64,000 bases of DNA from Micavibrio sp. (GCA_030824965.1 JAPJQV010000006.1:1-64000), one strand, 5' to 3'; numbered from the stretch's first letter, positions 16,181 to 24,858 are shown. The notes: a model not told the origin generated them from the letters alone. Made by a program: numbers and translations.

Positions 16181-17454
16181 TGTCGGAAATTCTGACTATC
16201 AAATCCATAGGGCCGAAAGGCGACGGAATTGCCGAATTGAACGGGCAGGCAGTTTATGTTCCGCACACCGTAACAGGTGACCAGGTACAGGTAGAAATTA
16301 AAGAAACCAATGACGGAATTTTACGCGGCAAAGTGGTTGAATACATCGCGCATGGCGAAGGCAAAACCCTGCCACCTTGCATATATTATGATGCGTGCGG
16401 CGGTTGTTCGATTCAACATGTTTCAGATGAGCAATATAAGATCTGGAAGATTGAGAGTGTGCAGGCAGCTTTAACGAGAGCGCAGATTGCACCGGAGGCA
16501 TTTGGAGAGCCTGTTTTTATAGCCAATGCGACACGCCGCCGCGCAACGCTTGCCGCTTTTAGGGAAGGCAAAAACATTACGCTCGGTTTTCATCAGGCAA
16601 AATCACACAATGTGCAACCGATTGAAAAATGCTTATTGCTGACGCCTGCATTGAATGATCTGGTTGACGGCATAAAGCCGTTTCTAGCGCGTTTCCTGAA
16701 AGAACAAACGCCGACAGATATCATGATACAAGATATCGATAACGCCATTGAGATGATTATTGTCGGGCCTTTAAGTCGGAGTGGTGAAGCGGATACAAAC
16801 CAGCGCAAAATAATCGCTGAGATGTGCGAAACGTTGAACATTGCCCGTGTCGGATGGCAAAGAAAAGAGTATGCGCCAATCGAGCCTGTTATTTCAATCG
16901 CACCTGTCAGCAAAAAATATTGCGACATGATCGTCGATATATCGATGGGGTCTTTTCTGCAACCTAGCAATGAAGGTGAAGCCGCATTGGTTTCTCTTGC
17001 AATGGATGCGATGCCGAAAATAAAGAAAATGAAGATCGCAGATCTGTTTTCCGGGTGCGGTACTTTCACGGGGCCAGCGTTGAAATTCGGACATGTTCAT
17101 GCAGTCGAAGAAAATGCCGCTGCAACCGATGCGTTGCTGACAGGCATGAAAAGGGTTCAGGGGCTTACTGTTGAAAAAAGAAATCTGGCGGCTGAGCCTT
17201 TAACGGTGCGCGAACTTAAAAATTACAATGTTGTGATTTTCGATCCTCCACGAGCGGGTGCAAAAGAACAATGCGAAAAGCTGGCGAAATCAACCGTTAA
17301 AACGGTGATCGCCATATCGTGCAATCCTTCGACATTTGCGCGTGACGCAAAGATATTGATCGGGGGCGGATATAAATTTAGAAAATTGACAATGGTCGAC
17401 CAGTTTATATGGTCGTCGCATACGGAAGTGGTGGGAATTTTCGAGAGACCGTAA
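16180..17454 (+). CDS. RNA 5-methyluridine methyltransferase (TrmA/RlmC/RlmD family)
   Basis: The enzyme transfers methyl groups from S-adenosylmethionine to a uridine in rRNA or tRNA. The 424-residue protein has an N-terminal TRAM-like domain (GDGIAELNGQAVYVPHTVTGDQV), a cysteine cluster (CIYYDACGGCSIQH) expected to bind an iron-sulfur cluster, the SAM-binding LFSGCGTFT and the C-terminal catalytic block DPPRAG plus ISCNPSTFARD with the nucleophilic cysteine. Which uridine is modified cannot be told from sequence. I chose the ATG at 16180, which overlaps the cysE stop; an extension to 16138 would overlap cysE by 43 bases. Confidence 0.88.
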   Translation: MSEILTIKSIGPKGDGIAELNGQAVYVPHTVTGDQVQVEIKETNDGILRGKVVEYIAHGEGKTLPPCIYYDACGGCSIQHVSDEQYKIWKIESVQAALTRAQIAPEAFGEPVFIANATRRRATLAAFREGKNITLGFHQAKSHNVQPIEKCLLLTPALNDLVDGIKPFLARFLKEQTPTDIMIQDIDNAIEMIIVGPLSRSGEADTNQRKIIAEMCETLNIARVGWQRKEYAPIEPVISIAPVSKKYCDMIVDISMGSFLQPSNEGEAALVSLAMDAMPKIKKMKIADLFSGCGTFTGPALKFGHVHAVEENAAATDALLTGMKRVQGLTVEKRNLAAEPLTVRELKNYNVVIFDPPRAGAKEQCEKLAKSTVKTVIAISCNPSTFARDAKILIGGGYKFRKLTMVDQFIWSSHTEVVGIFERP

Positions 17455-17934
17455 TTACCGGGCGCCGCCGCCGACCGTCCCGGTTCCGGCAGTTGTCGCC
17501 GCGTTGGTCGTATCCTGTTTATTGAACTTGCCCAGATTACCGAGCATTTGCTGAACGAATGTAATTTCGTTGCCTGAAGTCGGCGTAGTGCGTTTGACGA
17601 TGGCGACATCCTCGCGACCGTCACGCCGTTCTACCATTGAATCGACAAAACCGTCCTGTCCAAAGGTAACAACAACGATACGTTCGTCTTTGACTTTCGC
17701 ATCGAAGATTCCTTTTTTCTCCGTCTTCTGGCCAAGATAATACCAGACATTGTCATCAAATGGAGAAATGGAAGTAGGAGAGCCTATTTTGCGAATGACT
17801 TCATCACGGCTGTCCTGTCCGGCCACGACTTCCTTCATCTGATATTCATCGAGGAAATTGCCACGATTGGCGGTAACGGGAACGCAGGCTGTAAGGGCAG
17901 TTACTGATAAGGCCAAGGCAAGGAAATGTTTCAT
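17455..17934 (-). CDS. bamE: Outer-membrane assembly lipoprotein BamE (SmpA/OmlA)
   Basis: BamE is a lipoprotein of the BAM complex that inserts beta-barrel proteins. The 159-residue product has a lipoprotein signal peptide ending LTAC (Cys16), then the BamE fold with SRDEVIRKIGSPTSISPFDDNVWYYLGQKT and a beta-strand hairpin. A Thr/Gly/Ala-rich tail of about 20 residues follows. It is convergent with the methyltransferase, directly abutting it, and divergent from the bc1 chaperone gene, the usual alphaproteobacterial neighbour. Confidence 0.92.
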   Translation of the reverse strand: MKHFLALALSVTALTACVPVTANRGNFLDEYQMKEVVAGQDSRDEVIRKIGSPTSISPFDDNVWYYLGQKTEKKGIFDAKVKDERIVVVTFGQDGFVDSMVERRDGREDVAIVKRTTPTSGNEITFVQQMLGNLGKFNKQDTTNAATTAGTGTVGGGAR

Positions 17935-18009
17935 GAGCGAAGACTATGAAATATGACGTCCTTTTTCAATAGTATTGGAAAAGCCGGGACAATTTGTTAA
18001 GTGTTTTCC

Positions 18010-18579
18010 ATGTTCTTTTTCCCGATCCTCCCCCAAAAGCGTGCCAGCCGCAAAGCGGCAAAGCGGTTATTTCAATTTATAATGCAAAGATCGCGCGAAC
18101 CGATATTTTTTGCCGAATTAGCCGTGCCTGATACGTTTAGCGGGCGGTTTGAAATGATTGCTTTGCATAACGGATTATTGATCAACCGTGTCAAGGATGA
18201 GGGGAAATACGGGCATTATCTGGCCCAGGCGCTTTTCGATGAAATGTTTTTGAACATGGAAATCGCCTGCCGACAGGTCGGAATTGGTGACCTAAGCGTG
18301 CCCAAACAGATCAAGAAGATGATGAAGGCTTTGCAAGGGCGGGCGCTTACTTATGATCAGGCCGCAGAAACGGGTGTTTTGCCTGATGCTTTGGCTAAAA
18401 ATTTATATGCCACTGTCGAAAGGCCATCGGACACTGTATTAACCCAGATGTCTGATTACGTTCTGGCCTGCCGTAAAGATTTAGAAGTTCAAAACCTGGC
18501 CGATATGCTCAACGGCCAATTGTCTTTCGCTCAGTTACCCAAAGGAAATCACGATGTCCAAATCAGCAAAATTGCCTGA
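18010..18579 (+). CDS. Ubiquinol-cytochrome c chaperone family protein (CBP3-like)
   Basis: The 189-residue protein belongs to the family related to mitochondrial CBP3, which helps assemble the cytochrome bc1 complex. The characteristic block is GRFEMIALHNGLLINRVK followed by a YLAQALFDEMFLNME-type segment and VGDLSVPKQIKKMMKAL-like residues. I placed the start at the ATG at 18010; a GTG at 18001 is possible, and neither has a clear ribosome binding site. The 3' end overlaps yceD by 26 bases. Divergent bamE and downstream yceD form a conserved alphaproteobacterial neighbourhood. Confidence 0.87.
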   Translation: MFFFPILPQKRASRKAAKRLFQFIMQRSREPIFFAELAVPDTFSGRFEMIALHNGLLINRVKDEGKYGHYLAQALFDEMFLNMEIACRQVGIGDLSVPKQIKKMMKALQGRALTYDQAAETGVLPDALAKNLYATVERPSDTVLTQMSDYVLACRKDLEVQNLADMLNGQLSFAQLPKGNHDVQISKIA

Positions 18580-19141
18580 AGCCGCATGGTCGCTCATGGT
18601 GCGGGCGGAAGACGTGCCGCAGGCGGGCAAGAAAATGGATATTTCTCCGGACGCCGACACTCGTAAAGCCCTGGCGAAACAGCTCGATATCCTTGAACTG
18701 AAAGATCTGAAAGCGACATTGAGTTTAAGTCGTAATATAGCGCATATCGTCCATATTAAAGGCGAATTGAAGGCCAAGGTAAAGCAGGCTTGCGTCATCA
18801 CGCTAGAGCCTGTCGAGACCAATCTGACTGATGAATTCGAAGCCTGGTACGCCGATGAAAACCAGGCTGTTTCGTTCAAAAAAGCCCAGTATGAAGCGCA
18901 GAGCAAGAAAGAGCTGATGGATGTGCCGATGCTCGATGAATCGGAAGACCCGGAGCCCATGGTAAATGGTGCTGTCGATGTCGCGGATTTGGTTACGCAA
19001 TATTTGTCGCTGGCCATTCCGCCGTATCCGACGAAGGAGGGAATTACCTATAGCGTTCAGGTAGAAGAGCCGAAAGAAGCCAAGAATCCTTTAAAGCTCA
19101 ATCCTTTCGCCGCATTAAAAGATTGGCGACCTAAGGATTAA
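18554..19141 (+). CDS. yceD: YceD family protein (DUF177)
   Basis: YceD proteins are linked to 23S rRNA accumulation and nearly always lie before rpmF. The 195-residue protein has the family's core with KVKQACVITLEPV, where the conserved cysteine lies, and the acidic segment near DEFEAWYADE. A ribosome binding site (aaagga) precedes the ATG inside the end of the chaperone gene. Unusually, a small opposite-strand gene separates it from rpmF. Its own stop overlaps the end of that gene by 4 bases. Confidence 0.88.
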   Translation: MSKSAKLPEAAWSLMVRAEDVPQAGKKMDISPDADTRKALAKQLDILELKDLKATLSLSRNIAHIVHIKGELKAKVKQACVITLEPVETNLTDEFEAWYADENQAVSFKKAQYEAQSKKELMDVPMLDESEDPEPMVNGAVDVADLVTQYLSLAIPPYPTKEGITYSVQVEEPKEAKNPLKLNPFAALKDWRPKD

Positions 19142-19359
19142 GGGGCTTTAGGTGCTTCTAACGTTACAGGGGCCGAATTTTGTTCGATTAAGTTATGTGC
19201 GCCAACAAGTCCTAAAGATGTCGTTGTAAGGGCCAATGCGCCAAAAGCAGCTGCGGCCTTTTTCTTGTTGTCTTCCACATTCCATAGTGCCATGACAGCA
19301 CAGCCGCCAGCTCCCATGAAAGTAGTTGCTAGGCAGATAACTTGTGATGTTGCGCTCAT
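19138..19359 (-). CDS. Small membrane protein inserted between yceD and rpmF
   Basis: The 73-residue protein has two hydrophobic segments (about 5-24 and 35-54) separated by WNVEDNKKK, and a Pro/Ala-rich tail. A strong ribosome binding site (cggaggg, 8 bases before the ATG) argues that it is translated. I recognise no family. It is antisense to the otherwise collinear yceD-rpmF transcript and may be a lineage-specific insertion. Confidence 0.72.
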   Translation of the reverse strand: MSATSQVICLATTFMGAGGCAVMALWNVEDNKKKAAAAFGALALTTTSLGLVGAHNLIEQNSAPVTLEAPKAP

Positions 19360-19498
19360 TTTTAATTCCCTCCGAATTTCTAAGAAACAATAACCGATCT
19401 TTTGTAATTATGTCAAACAAATAATTTCCTAATATTCTTGCCTTTTAAAAGCGATTCCTATAGAAACTGCCCACAACTAAGAATTAAAAAGGTGCCCT

Positions 19499-19678
19499 AT
19501 GGCTGTTCCAAAGAAGAAAACATCAAAATCCAAGCGCGATATGCGCCGCGCTCACCATGCTTTGACCCCTTATAACTGGTCAGAAGACAAGACAACAGGC
19601 GAGCCATCCCGCCGTCACCATGTCGATCTGAAAACCGGCATGTACCGTGGCAAGCAAGTCATCGAAATTAAAGACTAA
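19499..19678 (+). CDS. rpmF: 50S ribosomal protein L32
   Basis: The 59-residue protein starts MAVPKKKTSKSKRDMRRAHH and continues through LTPYNWSEDKTTGE and RRHHVDLKTGMYRGKQV, which is the alphaproteobacterial L32 pattern. The zinc-binding cysteines found in some L32 proteins are absent, as is common in this class. A ribosome binding site (aaaggtg) precedes the ATG. It is followed by a terminator and then plsX. Confidence 0.96.
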   Translation: MAVPKKKTSKSKRDMRRAHHALTPYNWSEDKTTGEPSRRHHVDLKTGMYRGKQVIEIKD

Positions 19679-19696
19679 TTATTATCTGTGAAAATC

Positions 19697-19735
19697 AGGG
19701 CTGTATTACTTTTGCAGCCCTATTTTTATTTTTTG
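19697..19735 (+). terminator. Intrinsic terminator after rpmF
   Basis: A 6-bp stem (gggctg / cagccc) is followed by a long T-rich run. It separates rpmF from plsX. Confidence 0.85.
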
Positions 19736-19790
19736 ACGCCAAGCCTATAATCGCGCCAAATTCCTCTCCGGTAAGAAGGCAGTCATTCCC

Positions 19791-20849
19791 TTGAATAAAT
19801 CAGTTACGATAGCTTTAGATGCCATGGGTGGCGATTTCGGTCCTGAAGTCGTCGTTCCCGGCGCTGCGCTCGCCTTGAAAGAGCGTCCTATGGCGAGCTT
19901 TATTTTCTTCGGCGATCAGGCAAAGATTCAACCTTGTCTTGATAAGTATCCGCAGCTTGCCCGCGTTTCAACGATTTCTCATACCGATAAAGCCGTGTCT
20001 GCCGATGAAAAGCCGGGGCAGGCGTTAAGATCGGGCCGCGACTCAAGCATGCGTCTGGCGATCAATGCGGTATCCGAAGGCCGGGCCGATTGTGTCGTTT
20101 CCGGCGGCAATACAGGCGCGCTTATGGCGATGGCGAAAATGGTTTTGCGCACGCTGCCCGGTATTCACCGCCCGGCGATTGCCAGCGTTTTTCCGACTAT
20201 CAAAGGCCGGACTGTCGTTCTCGATCTGGGCGCAAATCTGGAATGCGATTCCGAAATCCTCGTTCAATTTGCTGTGCTTGGCTCCGTCTATGCGCGGGTC
20301 GTTGAGAATATTTCCAACCCGACTGTCGGACTTCTCAACGTAGGTTCTGAAGACATGAAGGGTCATGAAGAAATTCGTGCCGCGCAGGCCGTTCTGCAAC
20401 AGGTGAAATTTCCCGGCAAATATTACGGCTTTGTCGAAGGCAACGATATCACCAACGGCACGGTTGACGTCGTTGTCACGGACGGCTTCACGGGTAACGT
20501 TGCGTTAAAAGTCGCCGAAGGCGTCGGCAAACTCGCCAGCTTCATTCTGAAGTCATCATTGAAATCATCGCCGCTTTCTTTTGTGGGTGCGATATTGGCA
20601 TCCGGCGCATTGAAAAAAGTTAAAAACAGAATGGACCCGCGTTTATATAACGGTGGAATGTTCCTTGGTCTGAACGGTATTTGCGTTAAGTCCCATGGCA
20701 GCATGGATGCCGTCGGTTTTGCCAATGCAATTAAAGTCGCGGCCGATCTCTCCACCAACGGATTTAACAAGCGCGTGGCGGAAGAAATTCAGCAAGTGAT
20801 GACGCAGGAATCTTTTATTGTCCCGCCATCGGAGATGAAAGCCTCATAA
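19791..20849 (+). CDS. plsX: Phosphate acyltransferase PlsX
   Basis: PlsX converts acyl-ACP to acyl-phosphate for phospholipid synthesis. The 352-residue protein starts with the family signature IALDAMGGDFGPEVVVPGA and carries VVSGGNTGALMA, LDLGAN and VVTDGFTGNVALK. The start is a TTG at 19791; no ATG exists upstream of the conserved N-terminus. Its stop directly abuts the fabH ATG, so the pair is co-translated. Confidence 0.96.
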   Translation: MNKSVTIALDAMGGDFGPEVVVPGAALALKERPMASFIFFGDQAKIQPCLDKYPQLARVSTISHTDKAVSADEKPGQALRSGRDSSMRLAINAVSEGRADCVVSGGNTGALMAMAKMVLRTLPGIHRPAIASVFPTIKGRTVVLDLGANLECDSEILVQFAVLGSVYARVVENISNPTVGLLNVGSEDMKGHEEIRAAQAVLQQVKFPGKYYGFVEGNDITNGTVDVVVTDGFTGNVALKVAEGVGKLASFILKSSLKSSPLSFVGAILASGALKKVKNRMDPRLYNGGMFLGLNGICVKSHGSMDAVGFANAIKVAADLSTNGFNKRVAEEIQQVMTQESFIVPPSEMKAS

Positions 20850-21809
20850 ATGTTGCGTTCCGTTATCGTTTCTACTGGCTCCTATCTGCCGGAGCGAATT
20901 GTTACCAATCAGGACTTGGAAAGCATCGTCGACACAACCGACGAATGGATCGTCCAGCGTTCCGGCATCAAAGAGCGTCGCGTCGCCGCTGAAGGACAGG
21001 CGACAAGTCATTTGGCGATTGAAGCGGCCCAGCGCGCTTTGGAAGCATCCGGCTTAAAACCATCGGACATCGACGGTGTTATCGTTGCGACGACAACGCC
21101 GGACCAGACTTTCCCTTCGGTGGCCGTACGGGTCCAGACAGGGCTTGGCATGACGTCAGGCGGTCTGGCTTTCGACGTTCAGGCGGTCTGCACCGGCTTT
21201 GTTTATGCGATGGCCGTGGCCGATAATTTTATCAAACTCGGACAGGCGAAGCGTTTACTGGTGATCGGGGCCGAGAAAATGTCGGCTATTCTCAACTGGG
21301 AAGACCGCACAACATGTGTGTTATTCGGCGATGGGGCCGGCGCGGTCATTCTTGAAGGTCGCGAAGGCGAAGCGGGTGTCCTGTCCACGCATTTACATGC
21401 CAATGGCACGTTGAGCGATATTCTTTATACGGATGGCGGACCGTCGACCACAGGCCAAGCAGGCAAAATCGTCATGCAGGGCAAAGAGGTTTTCAAGAAT
21501 GCTGTGAACTTAATGGCAGAAGTCGTTGAAGAAACTTTGAAATTTAACGGCATAACCTCGGCAGAAATCGACTGGCTGGTGCCGCATCAGGCCAATATCC
21601 GGATTATCAGCTCCACGGCTGATAAATTAAACATGGATATCAGCAAAGTCGTATTAACTGTTGAAAAACATGGAAATACTTCGGCTGCATCTATTCCGCT
21701 TGCCTTGGATGAAGCGGTGCGGGATGGGCGGATTAAACGGGGCCAATTACTCCTGATGGAAGCCCTTGGTGGCGGCCTGACCTGGGGCGCGGCTTTGGTC
21801 CGCTTTTAG
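20850..21809 (+). CDS. fabH: 3-oxoacyl-[ACP] synthase III
   Basis: FabH condenses acetyl-CoA with malonyl-ACP to start fatty acid synthesis. The 319-residue protein contains the TDEWIVQRSGIKERRVA segment, the active-site Cys in FDVQAVCTGFVYAM, the His in VPHQANIRI and the Asn in EKHGNTSAASIPLAL, completing the Cys-His-Asn triad. It follows plsX without a gap. Confidence 0.97.
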   Translation: MLRSVIVSTGSYLPERIVTNQDLESIVDTTDEWIVQRSGIKERRVAAEGQATSHLAIEAAQRALEASGLKPSDIDGVIVATTTPDQTFPSVAVRVQTGLGMTSGGLAFDVQAVCTGFVYAMAVADNFIKLGQAKRLLVIGAEKMSAILNWEDRTTCVLFGDGAGAVILEGREGEAGVLSTHLHANGTLSDILYTDGGPSTTGQAGKIVMQGKEVFKNAVNLMAEVVEETLKFNGITSAEIDWLVPHQANIRIISSTADKLNMDISKVVLTVEKHGNTSAASIPLALDEAVRDGRIKRGQLLLMEALGGGLTWGAALVRF

Positions 21810-21871
21810 CTTAAATTCCCTGACATTAGCAAAAGCTGTTAATACTTTGATTTCTACCCCTTTTTCAGGAA

Positions 21872-21900
21872 TTGACGCCTTTTGAATGAATCGCTAGGCT
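21872..21900 (+). promoter_or_regulatory. Possible sigma70-type promoter for ihfA
   Basis: ttgacg at 21872 and taggct at 21895 are separated by 17 bases and lie 30 bases before the ihfA ATG. Match to consensus is moderate. Confidence 0.45.
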
Positions 21901-21930
21901 CATATCATCTCAATTGAACAGGATAGGCGT

Positions 21931-22257
21931 ATGAGCACAAAAACCATCACGCGGGCGGATTTAGCGGAATCGATCTATCAGCAGATCGGGCTTTCCCGCA
22001 ATGAATCGGCAGCCCTTGTAGAAACAGTACTGGACGAAATCGCCAATGCTTTGATTAAAGGCAGCACGGTCAAGATTTCCTCCTTTGGCAGTTTTTCTTT
22101 AAGGCAAAAAGGCGAACGGATCGGGCGCAATCCGAAAACCGGTATTGAAGTGCCGATTACACCGCGCAAAGTTCTGGTTTTCCGCGCAAGTCATGTCCTG
22201 AAAGACCGTATGAACGGCATCACCCCGACAATTACCGACGAAGACGAGTTCAAATAA
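21931..22257 (+). CDS. ihfA: Integration host factor subunit alpha
   Basis: IHF alpha pairs with IHF beta to bind and bend DNA. The 108-residue protein shows the HU/IHF fold with TITRADLAESIYQQIGLSRNES, SSFGSFSLRQKGERIGRNPKTG and the PITPRKVLVFRAS segment. The DNA-intercalating proline region is intact. It lies two bases before the MerR gene, an order conserved in alphaproteobacteria. Confidence 0.95.
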   Translation: MSTKTITRADLAESIYQQIGLSRNESAALVETVLDEIANALIKGSTVKISSFGSFSLRQKGERIGRNPKTGIEVPITPRKVLVFRASHVLKDRMNGITPTITDEDEFK

Positions 22258-22258
22258 G

Positions 22259-22726
22259 ATGACAGACACAAAAGCGCAAAACGCATTCCGCACCATTAGT
22301 GAAGTTGCCGACGATCTCGGCGTCCAGCAGCATGTTCTTCGTTTCTGGGAAACGAAATTCTCCAGCATCAAACCGATGAAACGCGGCGGCGGTCGCCGCT
22401 ATTATCGCCCGGAAGATGTCGCGCTGTTGAAAAAAATCCATCATTTGCTTTACTCCGACGGCTATACGATCAAAGGCGTTCAAAAGCTTTTGAAGGGCGT
22501 TTCTAAAAACGCGGTTCTGGCCGAGCAAAGGAAAGAGCAGTCGGCTCAGGTTCATGGCGTGGCCGCGAATGTCAAAGTCGAAGCTGTTCAGGTACCAGTT
22601 AATCAAACAACCGCGCCTGAAAAAATCGTTTTAAGCGGCGAACAAAAAGTCGTTTTGCAATCCTTGCTCGATGAGTTGATTGAAATGCGTGAACTTCTGG
22701 ATGAGAATAAGAAGAACGCGGCTTAA
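22259..22726 (+). CDS. MerR-family transcriptional regulator
   Basis: The 155-residue protein has an N-terminal MerR helix-turn-helix (TISEVADDLGVQQHVLRFWETKF) and wing (RRYYRPEDVALLKKIHHLLY), then a Gln/Val-rich linker and a short helical tail. There is no obvious metal- or drug-binding domain. This ihfA-linked MerR gene is conserved in alphaproteobacteria; its targets are unknown to me. It is surely transcribed with ihfA, two bases upstream. Confidence 0.88.
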   Translation: MTDTKAQNAFRTISEVADDLGVQQHVLRFWETKFSSIKPMKRGGGRRYYRPEDVALLKKIHHLLYSDGYTIKGVQKLLKGVSKNAVLAEQRKEQSAQVHGVAANVKVEAVQVPVNQTTAPEKIVLSGEQKVVLQSLLDELIEMRELLDENKKNAA

Positions 22727-22767
22727 TTTCAGCGGAACAAATCGTTTTTTAAGAGTGTTTGCGAAAG

Positions 22768-22950
22768 ATGTCTGCAGCAATTCCATCAAATATAGCCTAT
22801 GGGCTTTCACTTGCTTCCTGCTTTATGGGGGCGGCAATCGGTGTTCCGATGGGCGGTGAACTAATCGGTGGAACGGTCGGTAAGGTCGTCGGCGGTATCG
22901 GCGGATTTGTCGCTGGCGGCATGGCGGCAAATGTTATGATCCCGCGCTGA
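22768..22950 (+). CDS. Small glycine-zipper membrane protein
   Basis: The 60-residue protein is almost wholly hydrophobic, with repeated GxxxG-like spacing in MGGELIGGTVGKVVGGIGGFVAGGM. Such glycine-zipper proteins insert in membranes. I chose the ATG at 22768; a TTG at 22759 is also in frame. No clear ribosome binding site is seen. It lies between the MerR gene and tRNA-Pro. Confidence 0.55.
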   Translation: MSAAIPSNIAYGLSLASCFMGAAIGVPMGGELIGGTVGKVVGGIGGFVAGGMAANVMIPR

Positions 22951-22996
22951 TATAAGTGCCTTGCACCTTCATTAAAACCTTCCTATAAAGCCTTAC

Positions 22997-23073
22997 CGGA
23001 ATGTAGCGCAGCCTGGTAGCGCACTTGCCTGGGGGGCAAGGGGTCGCAGGTTCAAATCCTGTCATTCCGACCA
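22997..23073 (+). tRNA. tRNA-Pro (anticodon GGG)
   Basis: A full cloverleaf is visible: acceptor cggaatg / cattccg, anticodon stem cttgc / gcaag with loop ctggggg giving anticodon GGG, the T-loop ttcaaat, and an encoded CCA end. Length is 77 bases. Confidence 0.96.
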
Positions 23074-23137
23074 TTTCCTTGAAACTTGACATTTTTTACT
23101 TAAATCAAACGCAATCGTTTTTTTGAAAGGAATTTGT

Positions 23138-23500
23138 ATGCCTCTATTAGTGTCGCCGATTGACGGCTCTCCGATGAAACAGATCAATCGCTATGGAATT
23201 GAAATTGATGTCTGTCCGACAACAGGCGGCGTCTGGCTTGACAAGGGCGAACTGGAAAAACTCATGGCGTATGTCAAGGATGCCGTCGACGATAGCGACG
23301 ATGATTTTGACAGATTCAAACAGGCAAAGGCGCAAAATCGTTTGCCCAAAGATTACTATGAAGATGAGCCGCGTCATGCGCTGCCGCCGACCTATGCGCG
23401 ATCATATAAAAGATATGAAGACCATGACTATGATGACTATCATAAATACAAATATAAAAAGAAAAATAAGATGAAGTCGATTTTAGATTTATTCGATTAG
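23138..23500 (+). CDS. Degenerate TFIIB-type zinc-ribbon protein
   Basis: The 120-residue product aligns with the zf-TFIIB family, in which the usual pattern is CPxC...CPxCxGxWLDxGEL. Here the first pair is replaced by SPIDGSPM and the second by CPTTGGVWLDKGELEKL, leaving one of four cysteines. The zinc site is therefore almost certainly lost, while the fold-defining WLDKGELEKL is kept. The C-terminal half is highly charged with Tyr/Asp/His/Lys-rich stretches. I chose the ATG at 23138 with aaagga upstream. A bidirectional terminator follows. Confidence 0.78.
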   Translation: MPLLVSPIDGSPMKQINRYGIEIDVCPTTGGVWLDKGELEKLMAYVKDAVDDSDDDFDRFKQAKAQNRLPKDYYEDEPRHALPPTYARSYKRYEDHDYDDYHKYKYKKKNKMKSILDLFD

Positions 23501-23504
23501 AAAT

Positions 23505-23540
23505 AAAAAAAGCCGCAGATATTTTTTCTGCGGCTTTTTG
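23505..23540. terminator. Bidirectional intrinsic terminator
   Basis: A stem of about 10 bp (aagccgcaga / tctgcggctt) is flanked by A and T runs on both sides. It lies between convergent genes and should serve both strands. Confidence 0.9.
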
Positions 23541-23558
23541 AATTCTCGGAAAAATCAA

Positions 23559-23870
23559 TCAACCGTTCTGGCAAACATAAGCCTTACCGTTCGTAATCGT
23601 CGTATTGCCATTTTCAACAGGCGGATCGAGAACAATATGTGTTGCACCTAAATTGTACCCGGATTTCTTGGCGTTCTGTATGCGCTTCTCGTTTGCGGTT
23701 TCATTAAAGAAGCCATAGTTCTGTGAAGAACTGGACAAATTGCCGATATATTTGCATCCAGCAACGACGTTTGGCGTCACGATTTTTGTTTTGTAGTACG
23801 GATCGTCATTGCTGGCGCAAGCGGTCAAGGCCAAGGCGGCAAGGGATGCTGTAATAAGTGCGGCTTTCAT
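23559..23870 (-). CDS. Small lipoprotein, possibly DUF4156-like
   Basis: The 103-residue product has a clear lipoprotein signal peptide ending LTAC (Cys18). The mature part contains CKYIGNLSSSSQNYG and an AKKSGYNLGATHIVL segment that recalls the DUF4156 family of small lipoproteins, in which a Cys-Lys-Tyr/Phe start precedes Asn-rich and alanine-rich parts. The function is unknown. It lies 10 bases downstream of purC and is probably co-transcribed with it. Confidence 0.7.
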   Translation of the reverse strand: MKAALITASLAALALTACASNDDPYYKTKIVTPNVVAGCKYIGNLSSSSQNYGFFNETANEKRIQNAKKSGYNLGATHIVLDPPVENGNTTITNGKAYVCQNG

Positions 23871-23880
23871 ATATTCCTCT

Positions 23881-24858
23881 TTAAGGTTTTAGCTGTAATT
23901 CGGGAGATAGATTTTTCTCGATACGTTTTAAAATAGGTATATCAGTGGCAGAATCAATGAATTCTTTGCCAGTGACGCGTTGGTATAATTCGGCGTATTT
24001 ACCACTAAAAATTTCATTATCGGCATCGGCAATTTCCGGGATAGGGGATGTATAGGGATCTTCCATTCGCTCGACCAGCCATTTGCGGACGAATTCCTTG
24101 TCGAGGCCTTCCGGTTCTTCGCCTCGCTCAAAGCGTTCTTTATAAGTCTCGGCGATCCAGTAACGGCTCGAATCCGGTGTATGGATTTCATCGGCGATAT
24201 GCAGAACGCCGTTTTCGTCCGTGCCAAATTCGTATTTTGTGTCGACCAAAATCAGGCCTTGCCGTGCGGCGATTTCCTGACCGCGGGCGAAGAGAGCGAG
24301 GGCGGCCTTTTCGGTTTGCTCCCAAAGCTCTTTTGAAACAAGGCCGCTATCGGTTATTTCCTTGCCGGAAATAGGGTCGTCGGTTTTGCCTTTGGTCGTA
24401 GGTGTCAGAATCGTGTCCGGCAGTTCCTGATTTTTAACCATACCGTCTGGAAATGTATGTCCGTACATGTCGCGCTCGCCGTTATTATATTTAGTCCATA
24501 TAGACGTCCCTGTGGTCCCGGTCATATAGCGGCGGACTACAACTTCTACAGGGAGCATGTTAAGCTTTTTGACGATCATGACATTCGGATCTGGCGAGGC
24601 AATGACGTGATTGGGCAGGATGTCATTCGTCCGGTCAAACCAAAACTGGGCAATGCCATTTAAAATAGCACCTTTATTCGGTACGGCTGTTATCGCGCGG
24701 TCAAAGGCGCTAAGGCGGTCCGATGTTACGAAAACCATTCGTCCATCGTCCAAATCGAAAGTATCCCGTACTTTGCCTTTATAATGATTGGGCAGGAAGG
24801 AGGGGATTTCTGTCAGAACATTGGCCACGGCTTTAAATCTTTCGCTTAAATTCGTCAT
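23881..24858 (-). CDS. purC: Phosphoribosylaminoimidazole-succinocarboxamide synthase
   Basis: PurC (SAICAR synthetase) joins aspartate to carboxyaminoimidazole ribotide in purine synthesis. The sequence has GKVRDTFDL, VTSDRLSAFD, VVRRYMTGTT and TKYEFGTD motifs. The length of 325 residues is that of the long type also seen in yeast and some bacteria, rather than the 240-residue E. coli type. I chose the ATG at 24858; the frame stays open to 24975, but that extension looks non-coding. Confidence 0.94.
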   Translation of the reverse strand: MTNLSERFKAVANVLTEIPSFLPNHYKGKVRDTFDLDDGRMVFVTSDRLSAFDRAITAVPNKGAILNGIAQFWFDRTNDILPNHVIASPDPNVMIVKKLNMLPVEVVVRRYMTGTTGTSIWTKYNNGERDMYGHTFPDGMVKNQELPDTILTPTTKGKTDDPISGKEITDSGLVSKELWEQTEKAALALFARGQEIAARQGLILVDTKYEFGTDENGVLHIADEIHTPDSSRYWIAETYKERFERGEEPEGLDKEFVRKWLVERMEDPYTSPIPEIADADNEIFSGKYAELYQRVTGKEFIDSATDIPILKRIEKNLSPELQLKP

